64,000 nucleotides of DNA, taken from the NCBI RefSeq assembly GCF_025567285.1, contig NZ_JAOQJT010000002.1, positions 463,008 through 527,007 on the forward strand, given 5' to 3'. The notes beneath the pieces were generated by a model. It saw only the letters and a list, made by a program, of their open reading frames with translations. It did no database searches and was not told the DNA's origin. Within the stretch, counting starts at the first letter, position 1. Every line of letters starts with the position of its first letter. Both the position numbers and the translations under genes were made by a program. Below, one piece after another: positions 42,888 through 52,343 of the stretch. The stretch comes from Coprococcus aceti (GTDB lineage: Bacteria; Bacillota; Clostridia; Lachnospirales; Lachnospiraceae).

Positions 42888-44279
42888 CTACTTTTCTTTA
42901 GGCAGGATAATGTTAAGCAGAATTGCAACCATTGCCGCAGGAACAATTCCTGAGCCTCCAAAAACAAGCTGGAGCAGCTGAGGGGCATTTGCTAGAATAC
43001 CAGGATTGGCTCCCATTCCATAGCCCACGCCCAGTGCTACCGAAACTATGGACAGGTTGCGTGCGCTTAATGGTTCCTTTGTTATGAGCTGAATACCACT
43101 GATAACTATCGAAGAAAACATCATAACTGCAGCTCCACCAAGCACTGACTGAGGCATGATCGATACCAGTGCTGCAAGTTTAGGGCAAAGACCACATAAT
43201 ATCAGGAATATCGCTCCTGTTGCAAGCGCAAATCTGTTGACGACCTTAGTCATGGCTACAAGTCCCACATTCTGGCTGAACGATGTATTTGGAAGGACTC
43301 CAAACACCGCTGCAAGAGATGAACCCAGACCGTCACACATCACACCACCTGAAAGTTCCTTATCTGTGGCTTCCCTTCCAAGGCCACCTTCCATAACACC
43401 TGATATATCACCGACAGTTTCCACCGCTGTTACAATAAACATTATGAGCACCGGAAGGATTGCTCGCACATCAAACACCGGTTTTACAGGCATGAGCTGT
43501 GGAATCGCAAACCAGGAAGCATCTTTCACCTTGTCCCAGTTCAGCACCCAGGCTTTTGTATATTCCACACCATCAGCAGTTATACCTGTTCTCGGAAGAA
43601 CAAGTCCCATTATGATCGCTGCGATATAACCTGCGATTATTCCAAAAAGAATAGATGACGAACTTAAAAATCCTTTTGTCCAGTGCTTAAAGAAAAGGAT
43701 GACCACAAGGACAAATAATGCGAGCAGAAGGTTCTCCATGGAGCCAAAGTCTGCAGCATTATTTCCACCTCCAAATGAATTTATTCCCACCGATATAAGG
43801 CTGAGTCCAATGGATAAAACCACTGTACCTGTTACAACAGCCGGGAAAAACCTGCGCAGAGGTTTCAGGAAAAAACCAAGCACAGTCTCAAATAAGCCAC
43901 CGATAATGGATGCGCCCATAATCGCACCATACGCAAGCACTCCACCGCCCATGGTTGCCGCCACGCTGTTGAATACTCCTATAAAACCTGAAGATGTACC
44001 CATAATGATCGGCACCTTTCCTCCAACAGGTCCTATTGAGAAAAGCTGTATCAGGGTGACAACTCCCGCGATAAGCATTGCGTTCTGAAGCAGTGAAAGC
44101 TGAAGATCAGCAAATTCACCACCGACCAGTCCGCATGCTCCTGTGATAATCAATAATGGTGTCAAATTTCCGACAAACATTGCAAGGACATGCTGAAGTC
44201 CAAGAGGTATCGCCTGGGAAAGAGGCATCCTTCCATCAAGCTGGAATGCTGTTTCTGAAAGTTTAAACTTATTTTTCAT
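42888..44279 (-). CDS. NCS2 purine (xanthine/uric acid) permease
   Basis: 463 residues from the ATG at 44279 (AGGAG, 10 nt); an earlier ATG at 44309 has no ribosome site. Fourteen hydrophobic segments and the family motifs QHVLAMFVGNLTP, MGTSSGFIGVFNS and VGDISGVMEGGLGR. It imports purine bases by proton or sodium symport. It is the last gene of the molybdenum hydroxylase operon, so it supplies xanthine or a related purine to the enzyme. Confidence 0.9.
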   Translation of the reverse strand: MKNKFKLSETAFQLDGRMPLSQAIPLGLQHVLAMFVGNLTPLLIITGACGLVGGEFADLQLSLLQNAMLIAGVVTLIQLFSIGPVGGKVPIIMGTSSGFIGVFNSVAATMGGGVLAYGAIMGASIIGGLFETVLGFFLKPLRRFFPAVVTGTVVLSIGLSLISVGINSFGGGNNAADFGSMENLLLALFVLVVILFFKHWTKGFLSSSSILFGIIAGYIAAIIMGLVLPRTGITADGVEYTKAWVLNWDKVKDASWFAIPQLMPVKPVFDVRAILPVLIMFIVTAVETVGDISGVMEGGLGREATDKELSGGVMCDGLGSSLAAVFGVLPNTSFSQNVGLVAMTKVVNRFALATGAIFLILCGLCPKLAALVSIMPQSVLGGAAVMMFSSIVISGIQLITKEPLSARNLSIVSVALGVGYGMGANPGILANAPQLLQLVFGGSGIVPAAMVAILLNIILPKEK

Positions 44280-44346
44280 CTGTTGTTTTCTCCTGTATAT
44301 TTTTTTCATATTACAGATTCTGTTATTCTGCTTATGTTATCTCCAA

Positions 44347-46641
44347 TCACTCTTCCGGCATGGACATAAGAATCTTCTCCGGTGTAATCGGCAGTTCTCT
44401 GTGCCATACACCTGTCGCCCTGTATATGGCATGTGCAATAGCAGGTGCCGGAGTGTTGATAACTATTTCCCCTATCGATTTGGCTCCAAAAGGACCTGTA
44501 GGCTCATAGCTGTTTTCAAATTCCACTCTCAAATGTCCCATATCCAGACGGGTTGGTATCTTGTATTGCATGAAACTCGACTCTATCGGGCATCCCTTCG
44601 CATTGTAGGTGATGTTCTCAAACAGAGTGTGTCCGATTCCCTGAACTATGCCTCCCTCCGCCTGAACACGTGCCAGTGCCGGATTTATGGCTATGCCACA
44701 ATCCACGACTGCAGCATAATCCAATATCTTCACTTCTCCTGTATATCTGTCAAGTTCTATCTCAACCATTCCGACCATATATGGAGGAGGCGAAACCGGA
44801 GATGAATGAGAGACTGTAGCTACAGCGGCAATATCATTTGCGACCTGATCCTTAACACTTATATCAGCCAAGGAAACGCTTTGATCTGTTCCTGTCCGAT
44901 ATGCCCTGCCATTTTCGAAATACATTTCATCCTGTTCACATCCAAGCATTCCTGCTGCAATTGCGCACAGCTTCTTCTTCAATTTATCACAGGCAAGCTC
45001 CACAGCCTTTCCTGTTACATACGTAGTGGATGAAGCATATGAGCCGGAATCATACGGTGAAGCATCTGTGTCTGCTCCAAATACCGCCACGTCATCAACC
45101 GAGCAGTCCATGCACTCCGCAACCATCTGTGCAAGGATAGTATCACATCCGGTTCCCATATCTGCAGCACCGATTATCAGGTTAAATGTACCATCATCCG
45201 CAAGCTTGACCGTTGCAGATCCCACATCCACATTCGATATACAAGAACCCTGCATGGCCATTGCCACTCCTGCAGCCCTGACTTTTCCGTTTCCCATGTC
45301 CCTGACAGGGTATTTATCATCCCAGTTAAATATCTCCTTGCATCTGGCCATACATCTGTCAAGAGCACACGCATTTGCAGTTTCACCATAATACGCAGGC
45401 ATCTTCATTCCCTCGCGCAGCATATTCTGCTCACGGATCACGGTCGGATCTATCCCCAGTTTCTCCGCAAGTTCATTCACCGCAGACTCAAGTGCGAAGA
45501 TTCCCTGTGTAGCCCCATAGCCTCTGTATGCACCAGCCGCCATAGTGTTCGTATATACAACATCATATCCAAACCTATATGCCTCAAGACCTCCCGTATA
45601 TAATGGAATTGACTTATGCCCGCTAAGTCCGACTGTTGTAGGTCCATGCTCCCCATACGCTCCTGTGTTGGACAGCGTATACAGATCAAGTCCCCTTATA
45701 TGTCCATCGCGGTCTGCTCCCAGACGAACACTCACCTCCATCTCATGGCGCGGTGAACCTGCGATCTGACTTTCCTGTCTCGTAAATATGATCTTGGCCG
45801 CACGTCCTGTCTTCATGGTCACAAATGCAGGATACACCTCGCTTACCGCTGTCTGCTTTGCTCCAAATCCGCCTCCTATACGTGGTTTTTCCACTCTGAT
45901 CCTGCTCTTTGGAATGCCAAGCGCTCTTGACAGAATACGACGTACATGAAACACGATCTGTGTAGAAGAAATTACATGAAGCCTTCCATAACGGTCAAGG
46001 TGTGTATACGTTCGAAAAGTCTCCATCATAGCCTGGTTAAAGGCTCTCATATGATATCTGTTCTCCAGTACCTCATCACAGTCAGCTATAACAGCATCAA
46101 CATCGCCATCACCGCCTATATCGCTTGCTATCAGGTTGCGTTTTGGATCGCCTCCTACCTGAACCGGCGGGAACCAGTCGTCCTCAGGATGAACCAATAT
46201 ATCATTATCCTTTGCCTTACGGAAATCCAGAACAGGCTCTAAGATTTTATATTTTACCTTTATGAGTTTCATAGCCTTGATTGCTGACTTTTCATCCTCA
46301 GCTGCTATGATTGCAACCACATCGCCCACACACCTCACATGGCGATCCATAATGAGTCTGTCATACGGTGACGGCTCAGGATATGTCTGTCCTGCTATTG
46401 CAAACCGGCTATTTGGCACATCCTGCCATGTGTAAATATCTACTATTCCGGGTATTTTTTTTGCTATGGAGACATTTATATCCTCCACAATAGCATTCGC
46501 ATGTGGACTGCGAAGCAGTTTCACAACAAGTGCATCACCGGGAGTGATATCATCCACATATACCGGTTTGCCAAGAAGTAACTGCATAGAATCTTTTTTT
46601 CTAACGGATTTATTAACTACATTATATTTTTTATGTTCCAT
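44347..46641 (-). CDS. xdhA: Xanthine dehydrogenase-type molybdenum-binding subunit
   Basis: 764 residues with the aldehyde oxidase/xanthine dehydrogenase fold: GGGFGAKQ, the molybdopterin-contact MGTGCDTILAQMVAE and the GAKSIGE loop with the catalytic Glu. It hydroxylates a purine or related N-heterocycle using water and molybdopterin. The Fe-S and FAD subunits are encoded just upstream, as in three-subunit bacterial enzymes. The exact substrate (xanthine, hypoxanthine, other) is inferred from the permease. Confidence 0.9.
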   Translation of the reverse strand: MEHKKYNVVNKSVRKKDSMQLLLGKPVYVDDITPGDALVVKLLRSPHANAIVEDINVSIAKKIPGIVDIYTWQDVPNSRFAIAGQTYPEPSPYDRLIMDRHVRCVGDVVAIIAAEDEKSAIKAMKLIKVKYKILEPVLDFRKAKDNDILVHPEDDWFPPVQVGGDPKRNLIASDIGGDGDVDAVIADCDEVLENRYHMRAFNQAMMETFRTYTHLDRYGRLHVISSTQIVFHVRRILSRALGIPKSRIRVEKPRIGGGFGAKQTAVSEVYPAFVTMKTGRAAKIIFTRQESQIAGSPRHEMEVSVRLGADRDGHIRGLDLYTLSNTGAYGEHGPTTVGLSGHKSIPLYTGGLEAYRFGYDVVYTNTMAAGAYRGYGATQGIFALESAVNELAEKLGIDPTVIREQNMLREGMKMPAYYGETANACALDRCMARCKEIFNWDDKYPVRDMGNGKVRAAGVAMAMQGSCISNVDVGSATVKLADDGTFNLIIGAADMGTGCDTILAQMVAECMDCSVDDVAVFGADTDASPYDSGSYASSTTYVTGKAVELACDKLKKKLCAIAAGMLGCEQDEMYFENGRAYRTGTDQSVSLADISVKDQVANDIAAVATVSHSSPVSPPPYMVGMVEIELDRYTGEVKILDYAAVVDCGIAINPALARVQAEGGIVQGIGHTLFENITYNAKGCPIESSFMQYKIPTRLDMGHLRVEFENSYEPTGPFGAKSIGEIVINTPAPAIAHAIYRATGVWHRELPITPEKILMSMPEE

Positions 46642-46653
46642 GAGTTCACCCCT

Positions 46654-47124
46654 TTACTGTCTGTCATCTGCAGGAATTCTACTGTCTAAGTAATTTCGGA
46701 TTCCTCTCAGTTGTCCCTCATATCCGGAACATCTGCACAGATTCCCGGCAAGATATGCCCTGATCTCATCATCCGATGGGTCAGGATTTTCTCTGAGAAG
46801 AGCTATTGTATTCATCACAAAACCCGGGTTGCAGAAACCACATTGATCAGCACCCTGATCAGCAATGAATCCGGCAAATTCTGCCGCCTCATCCTGAAGG
46901 CCCTCAAGGGTCTGCACCTCGTGTCCATCTGCCCTGGCAGCAAGCACCGAACAGGAAAGGACAGGAGTCTGATCCATAAGCACTGTACACAGACCGCAAT
47001 TTGACGTCTCACAGCCGCGTTTCACACTATAACAGCCATGATCGCGCAGGAAATCTATAAGGAGCATATCAGGAGCTATATTTCCCGAGACGAATTTCCC
47101 ATTTAATTTAATTTTTATTTCCAC
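46654..47124 (-). CDS. xdhC: Xanthine dehydrogenase-type 2Fe-2S subunit
   Basis: 156 residues. Plant-type ferredoxin cluster ligands CETSNCGLC plus downstream Cys in LSCSV, and the second cluster CGFCNPGF with CRCSGY. It carries electrons from the Mo centre to FAD. It overlaps the FAD-subunit stop by 10 bp and starts 12 bp before the Mo subunit. The subunit letter differs among naming systems. Confidence 0.92.
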   Translation of the reverse strand: MEIKIKLNGKFVSGNIAPDMLLIDFLRDHGCYSVKRGCETSNCGLCTVLMDQTPVLSCSVLAARADGHEVQTLEGLQDEAAEFAGFIADQGADQCGFCNPGFVMNTIALLRENPDPSDDEIRAYLAGNLCRCSGYEGQLRGIRNYLDSRIPADDRQ

Positions 47125-47915
47125 TGCTGCTCCTCCTCAATCTTTTTCAATAATCTCTGTCCAAGCACACGTATCAGACGGCTTCTGTATTCTGCGCCAG
47201 CACGATGATTGCTTCCAACCGGAACCTTGTCAGAAACCCAACTGGCAAATGCTTTCTCTGTCTCATCAGAAAGTCCCTCTGTGAGCAAGCCTTCTTCATC
47301 CAGAACAAGCATCGCCCTTCCAGGCCTTGCTCCCACAGCCAGACGGTATTCTCCATCTACGCATGATGCTGAACAGGCAATGACAGGAAAATCTGTTCTC
47401 TGATTGCGGACTGATGCATAAGCAAAAACTCCGGAAGTTTTCCTGATGATCAGATGTACAATCACATCCCTGTCCTGCTTCATGTTGACAAATTCCCTGA
47501 GAGGGATCATCCCACCATGATAAAGCTCCACAAATGCATCCATAGCTAAAAAAACTGTCAGAATGTCCGAAAACCCGAAACGTCCCCATATGCTTCCGCC
47601 AATCGTGGCGAGATTCCGAAACTGAACTCCCACAATATCCTTCACCGCTTCGCATACTGCACCATGTGTATATTTATTTAATCCGTCATGCAGCTCTATC
47701 TGACGGAGTGATGTCATTGCACCAATAATAAATTCGTCATCTTTTTCCTCGATCGTATCAAGTCCCAGATCACACATATCTATGGCTGTCTGTATCAGGC
47801 GATCCTGCATTTTTGTCCAAAGCATTCCTCCTATAATACAGCTTCCCTTTTTCTGATTCAGTTCATATGCCTCATCAATACTTTGTGCGCGTACATAATT
47901 CTGTATTGTTACCAT
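47115..47915 (-). CDS. xdhB: Xanthine dehydrogenase-type FAD-binding subunit
   Basis: 266 residues from the ATG at 47915 (AAGGAG, 5 nt); the frame extends 12 codons further. FAD-binding motifs: IIGGMLWTKMQ near the N-terminus and ATIGGSIWGRFGFSD. First gene of the operon and divergent from the oxyanion importer, with only 129 bp between the two starts. Confidence 0.9.
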   Translation of the reverse strand: MVTIQNYVRAQSIDEAYELNQKKGSCIIGGMLWTKMQDRLIQTAIDMCDLGLDTIEEKDDEFIIGAMTSLRQIELHDGLNKYTHGAVCEAVKDIVGVQFRNLATIGGSIWGRFGFSDILTVFLAMDAFVELYHGGMIPLREFVNMKQDRDVIVHLIIRKTSGVFAYASVRNQRTDFPVIACSASCVDGEYRLAVGARPGRAMLVLDEEGLLTEGLSDETEKAFASWVSDKVPVGSNHRAGAEYRSRLIRVLGQRLLKKIEEEQQWK

Positions 47916-47972
47916 AAATACTCCTTTTAACATATAAACACAATTTTTCAAAATATATTATATTAAAACATC

Positions 47973-48001
47973 TTGTCTTTGAAAAGGTGCTTTGTTACAA
48001 T
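47973..48001 (+). promoter_or_regulatory. Promoter of the molybdate/tungstate importer operon
   Basis: TTGTCT (47973-47978), 17 bp, TACAAT (47996-48001), about 44 bp before the ATG at 48045. The 129-bp gap also holds an AT-rich segment (about 47950-47965) that could serve the divergent xdh operon. AATAC-CGTT-GTATT (about 47999-48012) is a small palindrome that might be an operator. Confidence 0.5.
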
Positions 48002-48044
48002 ACCGTTGTATTATTTCAAGAATAACGAAAGGAACATTGAATTC

Positions 48045-49178
48045 ATGAAAACAACTCTAAAAAAACATCTATCTATCATCCTTATCTGTACTATGCTGGC
48101 AGTGCTTACAGCCTGTGGTACAGACAGTGCTACGACAACACAGAGTACTACGGAAAGCACCACAGCTGCTTCAGTATCAGAATCAGCTTCCAGTGAAGAA
48201 GCATCAGAAGAAATATCATCTGAAGAATTATCTTCCGAAGAATCTTCCACTGAAGCAGATGCTGAACAGACTGTCTACCCTGTAACAGTTACCGACCAGG
48301 CTGGCCGTGAAGTTACAATTGAAAAAGAGCCATCTTCTATCGTGAGCGGCTACTATATTTCTTCAAGCCTTTTGATCGCTCTTGGTCTCAAGGATAAGGT
48401 TGTCGGTATTGAAGCAAAAGCAGACAAGCGCCCTATTTATAAGCTTGCTGCACCAGAACTGACTGAGCTGCCGAATGTTGGAACTGCCAAAGAATTCAAC
48501 CTTGAGACATGTGCTGCTCTTTCACCTGATCTGGTTATTCTGCCAATGAAGCTGAAGGATGCAGCCCAGAGCCTGACAGACCTCGGTATAACAGTACTGC
48601 TCGTCAATCCTGAAAGTCAGGATCTTCTGACAGAAATGATCAACACCATAGCTACGGCAACTAACACCAACTCAGAGGCTGCAAAGCTGCTCGCATATAT
48701 AGATTCTCAGAAGGATATGCTTACTTCAGCTCTGTCTGGCGTAGAACCTGAAAGTGTATACCTTGCCGGCAACTCATCATTCTTGTCTACTGCCGGTCCT
48801 TCTATGTATCAGTCAAGCATCATAGAGCTTGCCGGTGGAAAAAATGCAGCTGATTCTATCACAGACACCTACTGGTCCGAGATAAGCTATGAGCAGCTTC
48901 TTGCATGGGATCCTTCTTATATAATAATCGCATCGGATGCCGAATATACAGTAGATGACATAATGAACGATCCAAACCTTGCAGAATGCACTGCTGTAAA
49001 AAACAGCCACGTATATGCTATTCCTGGAGACGTGGAAGCATTGGATAGCCCGGTACCTGCAGGAATTCTGGCATCTGTATGGCTTGCTGGGATCCTTCAT
49101 CCTGATCAGGTATCAGCTGACACATATACAACTGAAATGACAAATTATTATGAAACATTCTATGGAATCAACAACTAA
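48045..49178 (+). CDS. Periplasmic-binding-type lipoprotein of an oxyanion importer (MolA-like)
   Basis: 377 residues from the ATG at 48045. Lipobox LTAC (Cys about 24), then a Ser/Glu/Thr-rich linker (about 27-75) and a two-lobed class III binding domain (about 85-370), the fold shared by iron-siderophore, cobalamin and MolA proteins. Context (FecCD permease, ATPase, ModE-like regulator, MobA-like enzyme, divergent molybdenum enzyme) argues for molybdate or tungstate rather than iron. The ligand is not proven. Confidence 0.8.
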   Translation: MKTTLKKHLSIILICTMLAVLTACGTDSATTTQSTTESTTAASVSESASSEEASEEISSEELSSEESSTEADAEQTVYPVTVTDQAGREVTIEKEPSSIVSGYYISSSLLIALGLKDKVVGIEAKADKRPIYKLAAPELTELPNVGTAKEFNLETCAALSPDLVILPMKLKDAAQSLTDLGITVLLVNPESQDLLTEMINTIATATNTNSEAAKLLAYIDSQKDMLTSALSGVEPESVYLAGNSSFLSTAGPSMYQSSIIELAGGKNAADSITDTYWSEISYEQLLAWDPSYIIIASDAEYTVDDIMNDPNLAECTAVKNSHVYAIPGDVEALDSPVPAGILASVWLAGILHPDQVSADTYTTEMTNYYETFYGINN

Positions 49179-50163
49179 TAACAAACGTAAAAATAAAAAC
49201 AACGCAACAATAATTATTATACTGGGAGCTGTCATTCTGGCAGTTCTCAGTATATTTTCTTTTTTTGTCGGAAGATATCCTCTTACACTGAATGGATTGC
49301 TGCAAGGTGATGACATGCAGTGGCGTGTATTTCTCACGCTTCGCGCAAGCCGCGGAATCATCGGCTGTATAGGGGGATTTGTTCTCGGCATAGCAGGATT
49401 TGTATATCAGACTGTCTTTAAGAACCCATTGGCTTCTCCAGACATCATAGGTGTATCCTCAGGTGCAAGCGCAGGTGCCGCATTTGGCATTCTGTTTTTG
49501 TCCGGAACAATGTCTGTAACCATATCTGCTTTTGCCGGAGCCATATGCTGTGTGATACTGGTTCTGATTCTGTCATCGCTGACATATGAACGTGATGGAA
49601 AAAGCATAGTACTGGCAGGCATAGCAGTACACAGTCTTGCCCAGACCGCTCTTGTGTGTCTGAAACTGACTGCCGACCCTGAAAAACAATTAGCATCAAT
49701 TGAATACTGGATCATGGGAAGTCTTAATGACATAAGCATATATTCCATTGGCTCAAACGTAATACTATGTGCGGTCTGCCTGCTGATAATGTTCCTGTTG
49801 TACAGACAGATCATAATGCTCTCCCTTGATGACGCAGAGGGCAAAATGCTTGGCGTGAATGTTAACCAGATACGAATGCTGGTTCTTTTGATCGCAACCC
49901 TGGCAACTTCAAGTGTGATCAGCATGACAGGACTTATCAGCTTTATCTCTCTGCTTGCTCCGCACGGAGCCAGAATGCTGCTCAAAAATAACCGCTTATC
50001 AACTATGCTTCTGAGTGGTCTTATAGGTGGATGCCTTCTCACTTTCGGTGATATACTTGCCCGCAGTGTATGTTCCACAGAACTACCGGTCAGTATATTC
50101 ACAAGTATCATAGGAGCACCATTTCTTATCTATCTATGCATAAGGAGGAAACCTGTAAAATGA
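49150..50163 (+). CDS. FecCD-family permease (MolB-like)
   Basis: 337 residues, about ten helices, with the family stretch RASRGIIGCIGGFVLGIAG and the ATPase-coupling GLISFISLLAPHGAR. FecCD permeases serve iron, B12 and, in the MolBC type, molybdate. The ATG at 49150 overlaps the preceding gene by 29 bp; an ATG at 49162 is an alternative, and neither has a strong ribosome site. It overlaps the ATPase gene by 4 bp. Confidence 0.85.
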   Translation: MKHSMESTTNNKRKNKNNATIIIILGAVILAVLSIFSFFVGRYPLTLNGLLQGDDMQWRVFLTLRASRGIIGCIGGFVLGIAGFVYQTVFKNPLASPDIIGVSSGASAGAAFGILFLSGTMSVTISAFAGAICCVILVLILSSLTYERDGKSIVLAGIAVHSLAQTALVCLKLTADPEKQLASIEYWIMGSLNDISIYSIGSNVILCAVCLLIMFLLYRQIIMLSLDDAEGKMLGVNVNQIRMLVLLIATLATSSVISMTGLISFISLLAPHGARMLLKNNRLSTMLLSGLIGGCLLTFGDILARSVCSTELPVSIFTSIIGAPFLIYLCIRRKPVK

Positions 50164-50984
50164 GTATATTAAACATATGCGACCTGTCAGCCGGCTACCA
50201 CCACAGCAGCCGCACAAGCACCACAGATGTGCAAAATGTGATAAATAATATCAGCTTTTCTGCAGAAGAAGGTTCAATTGTTGGTATACTTGGTGAGAAT
50301 GGCTGTGGCAAAACAACCCTTATCAAAGCAATCGCCAATTTGATTCCGCATAGTGGCTGCTGCGAGTTAGATAATCTCCAGCTGGAACATATGCCTCACA
50401 AAAAACTAGCACAGCTATGTGGATATATCCCTCAAAAAAGCGGCATATCCATAGACATATCTCTCTTAGATGTTGTCATGATGGGATTTAACCCAGAGCT
50501 TAAGCTGCTTCAGCCCCCTACTGAGGCCATGAAGGAAAAAGCTTATAAAGTTCTTGCAATGGTCGGACTTGATTCACGGATAAACGATAATTTTCAGACA
50601 TTGAGCGAGGGTCAAAAACAGCTTGCCCTGCTGGCACGTACATTTGTGGCAAAACGGAAGCTTTTACTCCTGGACGAACCGGAAAGTGCACTGGACTTCA
50701 GGCTGCGTTACCAGATCATGAACCTTCTGTGCAGCTATGTTGAACGAAACCACGCGGTGTCCCTGGTAACGCTTCACGATTCATCACTTGCATTAAATTA
50801 CTGCAACACTCTTCTGGTTTTATCGGAATCCAAACTGATTGGTGAAGTATATCCCGATAAAACACCCATTGAGGAAATGGAAATGCTTCTGTCCAAAGTT
50901 TATGGTACAATCAGTATCAGAGAACTTCGCAACCGTCAGGGAAAGCGCCAGCTTGTCATGATGAAGGAGGATGATATGCATTGA
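50160..50984 (+). CDS. ABC importer ATP-binding protein (MolC-like)
   Basis: 274 residues from the ATG at 50160 (AAGGAGG, about 10 nt). Walker A GENGCGKTT, signature LSEGQKQLALLART, Walker B LLLLDEPESALD, H-loop LVTLHD. FepC/BtuD class, matching the FecCD permease. Coupled by an ATGA overlap to the permease. Confidence 0.9.
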   Translation: MSILNICDLSAGYHHSSRTSTTDVQNVINNISFSAEEGSIVGILGENGCGKTTLIKAIANLIPHSGCCELDNLQLEHMPHKKLAQLCGYIPQKSGISIDISLLDVVMMGFNPELKLLQPPTEAMKEKAYKVLAMVGLDSRINDNFQTLSEGQKQLALLARTFVAKRKLLLLDEPESALDFRLRYQIMNLLCSYVERNHAVSLVTLHDSSLALNYCNTLLVLSESKLIGEVYPDKTPIEEMEMLLSKVYGTISIRELRNRQGKRQLVMMKEDDMH

Positions 50985-51316
50985 GAGCTGCTATTAAAAT
51001 AACATTTTTTGATGATAATGATGAGAAATTCTTTGGTGAAGGTCCATACCGCCTTCTTTTGGCTATAGAAAAAACCGGTTCTCTCCGCTCAGCATCCCAG
51101 TCCATGGGTCTTGCCTACAGCAAAGCATTCCGCATGATAAAAAACGCTGAAGAGGCGCTGGGATTTTCACTTACAAGCCGCCAAGCAGGCGGCAGGTCAG
51201 GTGGGGGGAGCACGATAACACCAGAGGGAAAGGAATGGCTGAAAAAATATGAACAATACAGAGAAGCCTGTATTCAGGCCGGAAGCAAATTGTATATGGA
51301 GATCTTTTCTGACTAG
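50981..51316 (+). CDS. ModE-like winged-helix molybdate-responsive regulator (N-terminal domain only)
   Basis: 111 residues starting with TTG at 50981, with AAGGAGG at 50964-50970. The LysR-like helix-turn-helix of ModE is clear: GPYRLLLAIEKTGSLRSASQSMGLAYSKAFRMI (key: TGSLRSAS, MGLAYSKAF) and TRQAGGRSGGGSTITPEG-type end (SRQAGG, GGGST). The molybdate-binding Mop domains of E. coli ModE are absent, as in many Firmicutes. It probably adjusts transporter or xdh expression to molybdate or tungstate. Confidence 0.87.
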   Translation: MRAAIKITFFDDNDEKFFGEGPYRLLLAIEKTGSLRSASQSMGLAYSKAFRMIKNAEEALGFSLTSRQAGGRSGGGSTITPEGKEWLKKYEQYREACIQAGSKLYMEIFSD

Positions 51317-52343
51317 CCAAAAGAAACATGTCGTTATTACCGGTGACAGGAAAAGTGGCAAATCAACACTTCTCTCTTCACTTTTCGACAGACAAATGCC
51401 CGGAATTACATCATGGGCCGTCCCAAAAGAAGGCGTGTACATGAAAAATAACTCTAGCGGTGAAGTTGTACGTATCGGCAGATTCTGCTCTGATGCCACA
51501 GGTTGCGAGAACCTCATGCAACCCATTAAAGATTCCTTTAACAGCACATGTATTGCTTTTTTAGAAAGCCTAGCAGACACAACAGCACCATGGATTACTG
51601 TAGACGAAATTGGATATCTCGAAAACACATCATACGATTATCAAAAAGCTTTCGAAAGGCTCATGAATAAAAAGCGGATCATTATGGTCGTTCGAAAACA
51701 GGATCTCTCATTTCTAAACTGGCTGTGCAGCCATAAAGATGTGTTCCTTGTTGACCTTGACAGACCATTTGGCAATTCCGGATGTATCATCATGGCTTCA
51801 GGACAGGGAAAGCGCTTTGGCAGCAATAAGCTCATGGCTGAATATCACGGACAGCCACTCATAAAGTGGATACTTGATATAACAAAAGATTTGTTTGCCA
51901 GACGACTTGTTGTCACCATACACCAGGATATTGAAAAGCTTTGCACAGAATATAGTATACCGGTAATCCTTCACTCCTCTCCATATCGGAATGATATGAT
52001 CCGTCTTGGTCTGGATACAATTGGTTCTTATATTGACCGCTGTGCTTTTATTCCTTCCGATCAGCCACTCATAAAGACGGAATCTATAGCATCACTATTA
52101 TTATGTTCTAAAAATGAGCCATCATATATATGGAGAACGTGTTATGACAAAACACCAGGAGCACCTGTGATATTTCCAAAAGAATATTTTGATGAGCTTA
52201 TGTCTCTCCCACAAGGAAAAGGCGGAAATGTCGTTGTCCACAGTCACGAATCTCAGGTAAGGCAGCTACCTGTCACCAGCAAGACTGAATTGATGGACAT
52301 TGACACACCAGCAGATATGGCGCGGCTGAAGGAACGTCCCTGA
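51249..52343 (+). CDS. P-loop NTPase fused to MobA-like molybdenum-cofactor nucleotidyltransferase
   Basis: 364 residues. Residues 20-170 form a small P-loop NTPase (GDRKSGKS at 32-39, Walker B-like ITVDEIGYLE about 116-125) resembling THEP1/MobB-type enzymes. Residues 178-362 are a MobA/MocA-type nucleotidyltransferase with MASGQGKRFGSNK (182-194). The second half should attach CMP or GMP to molybdopterin for the divergent hydroxylase. The start is uncertain: ATG at 51249 overlaps the ModE-like gene by 68 bp, and a CTG near 51309 has GGAGA before it. The last codons (KERP and stop) lie in a GGGACG-family repeat. Confidence 0.82.
   Translation: MNNTEKPVFRPEANCIWRSFLTSQKKHVVITGDRKSGKSTLLSSLFDRQMPGITSWAVPKEGVYMKNNSSGEVVRIGRFCSDATGCENLMQPIKDSFNSTCIAFLESLADTTAPWITVDEIGYLENTSYDYQKAFERLMNKKRIIMVVRKQDLSFLNWLCSHKDVFLVDLDRPFGNSGCIIMASGQGKRFGSNKLMAEYHGQPLIKWILDITKDLFARRLVVTIHQDIEKLCTEYSIPVILHSSPYRNDMIRLGLDTIGSYIDRCAFIPSDQPLIKTESIASLLLCSKNEPSYIWRTCYDKTPGAPVIFPKEYFDELMSLPQGKGGNVVVHSHESQVRQLPVTSKTELMDIDTPADMARLKERP

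Noticed and set aside
47916..48044. Molybdenum-cofactor riboswitch between the xdh and importer operons
   Set aside because: The 129-bp divergent gap is too short for promoter plus the known aptamer on either side, and no matching structure was seen.
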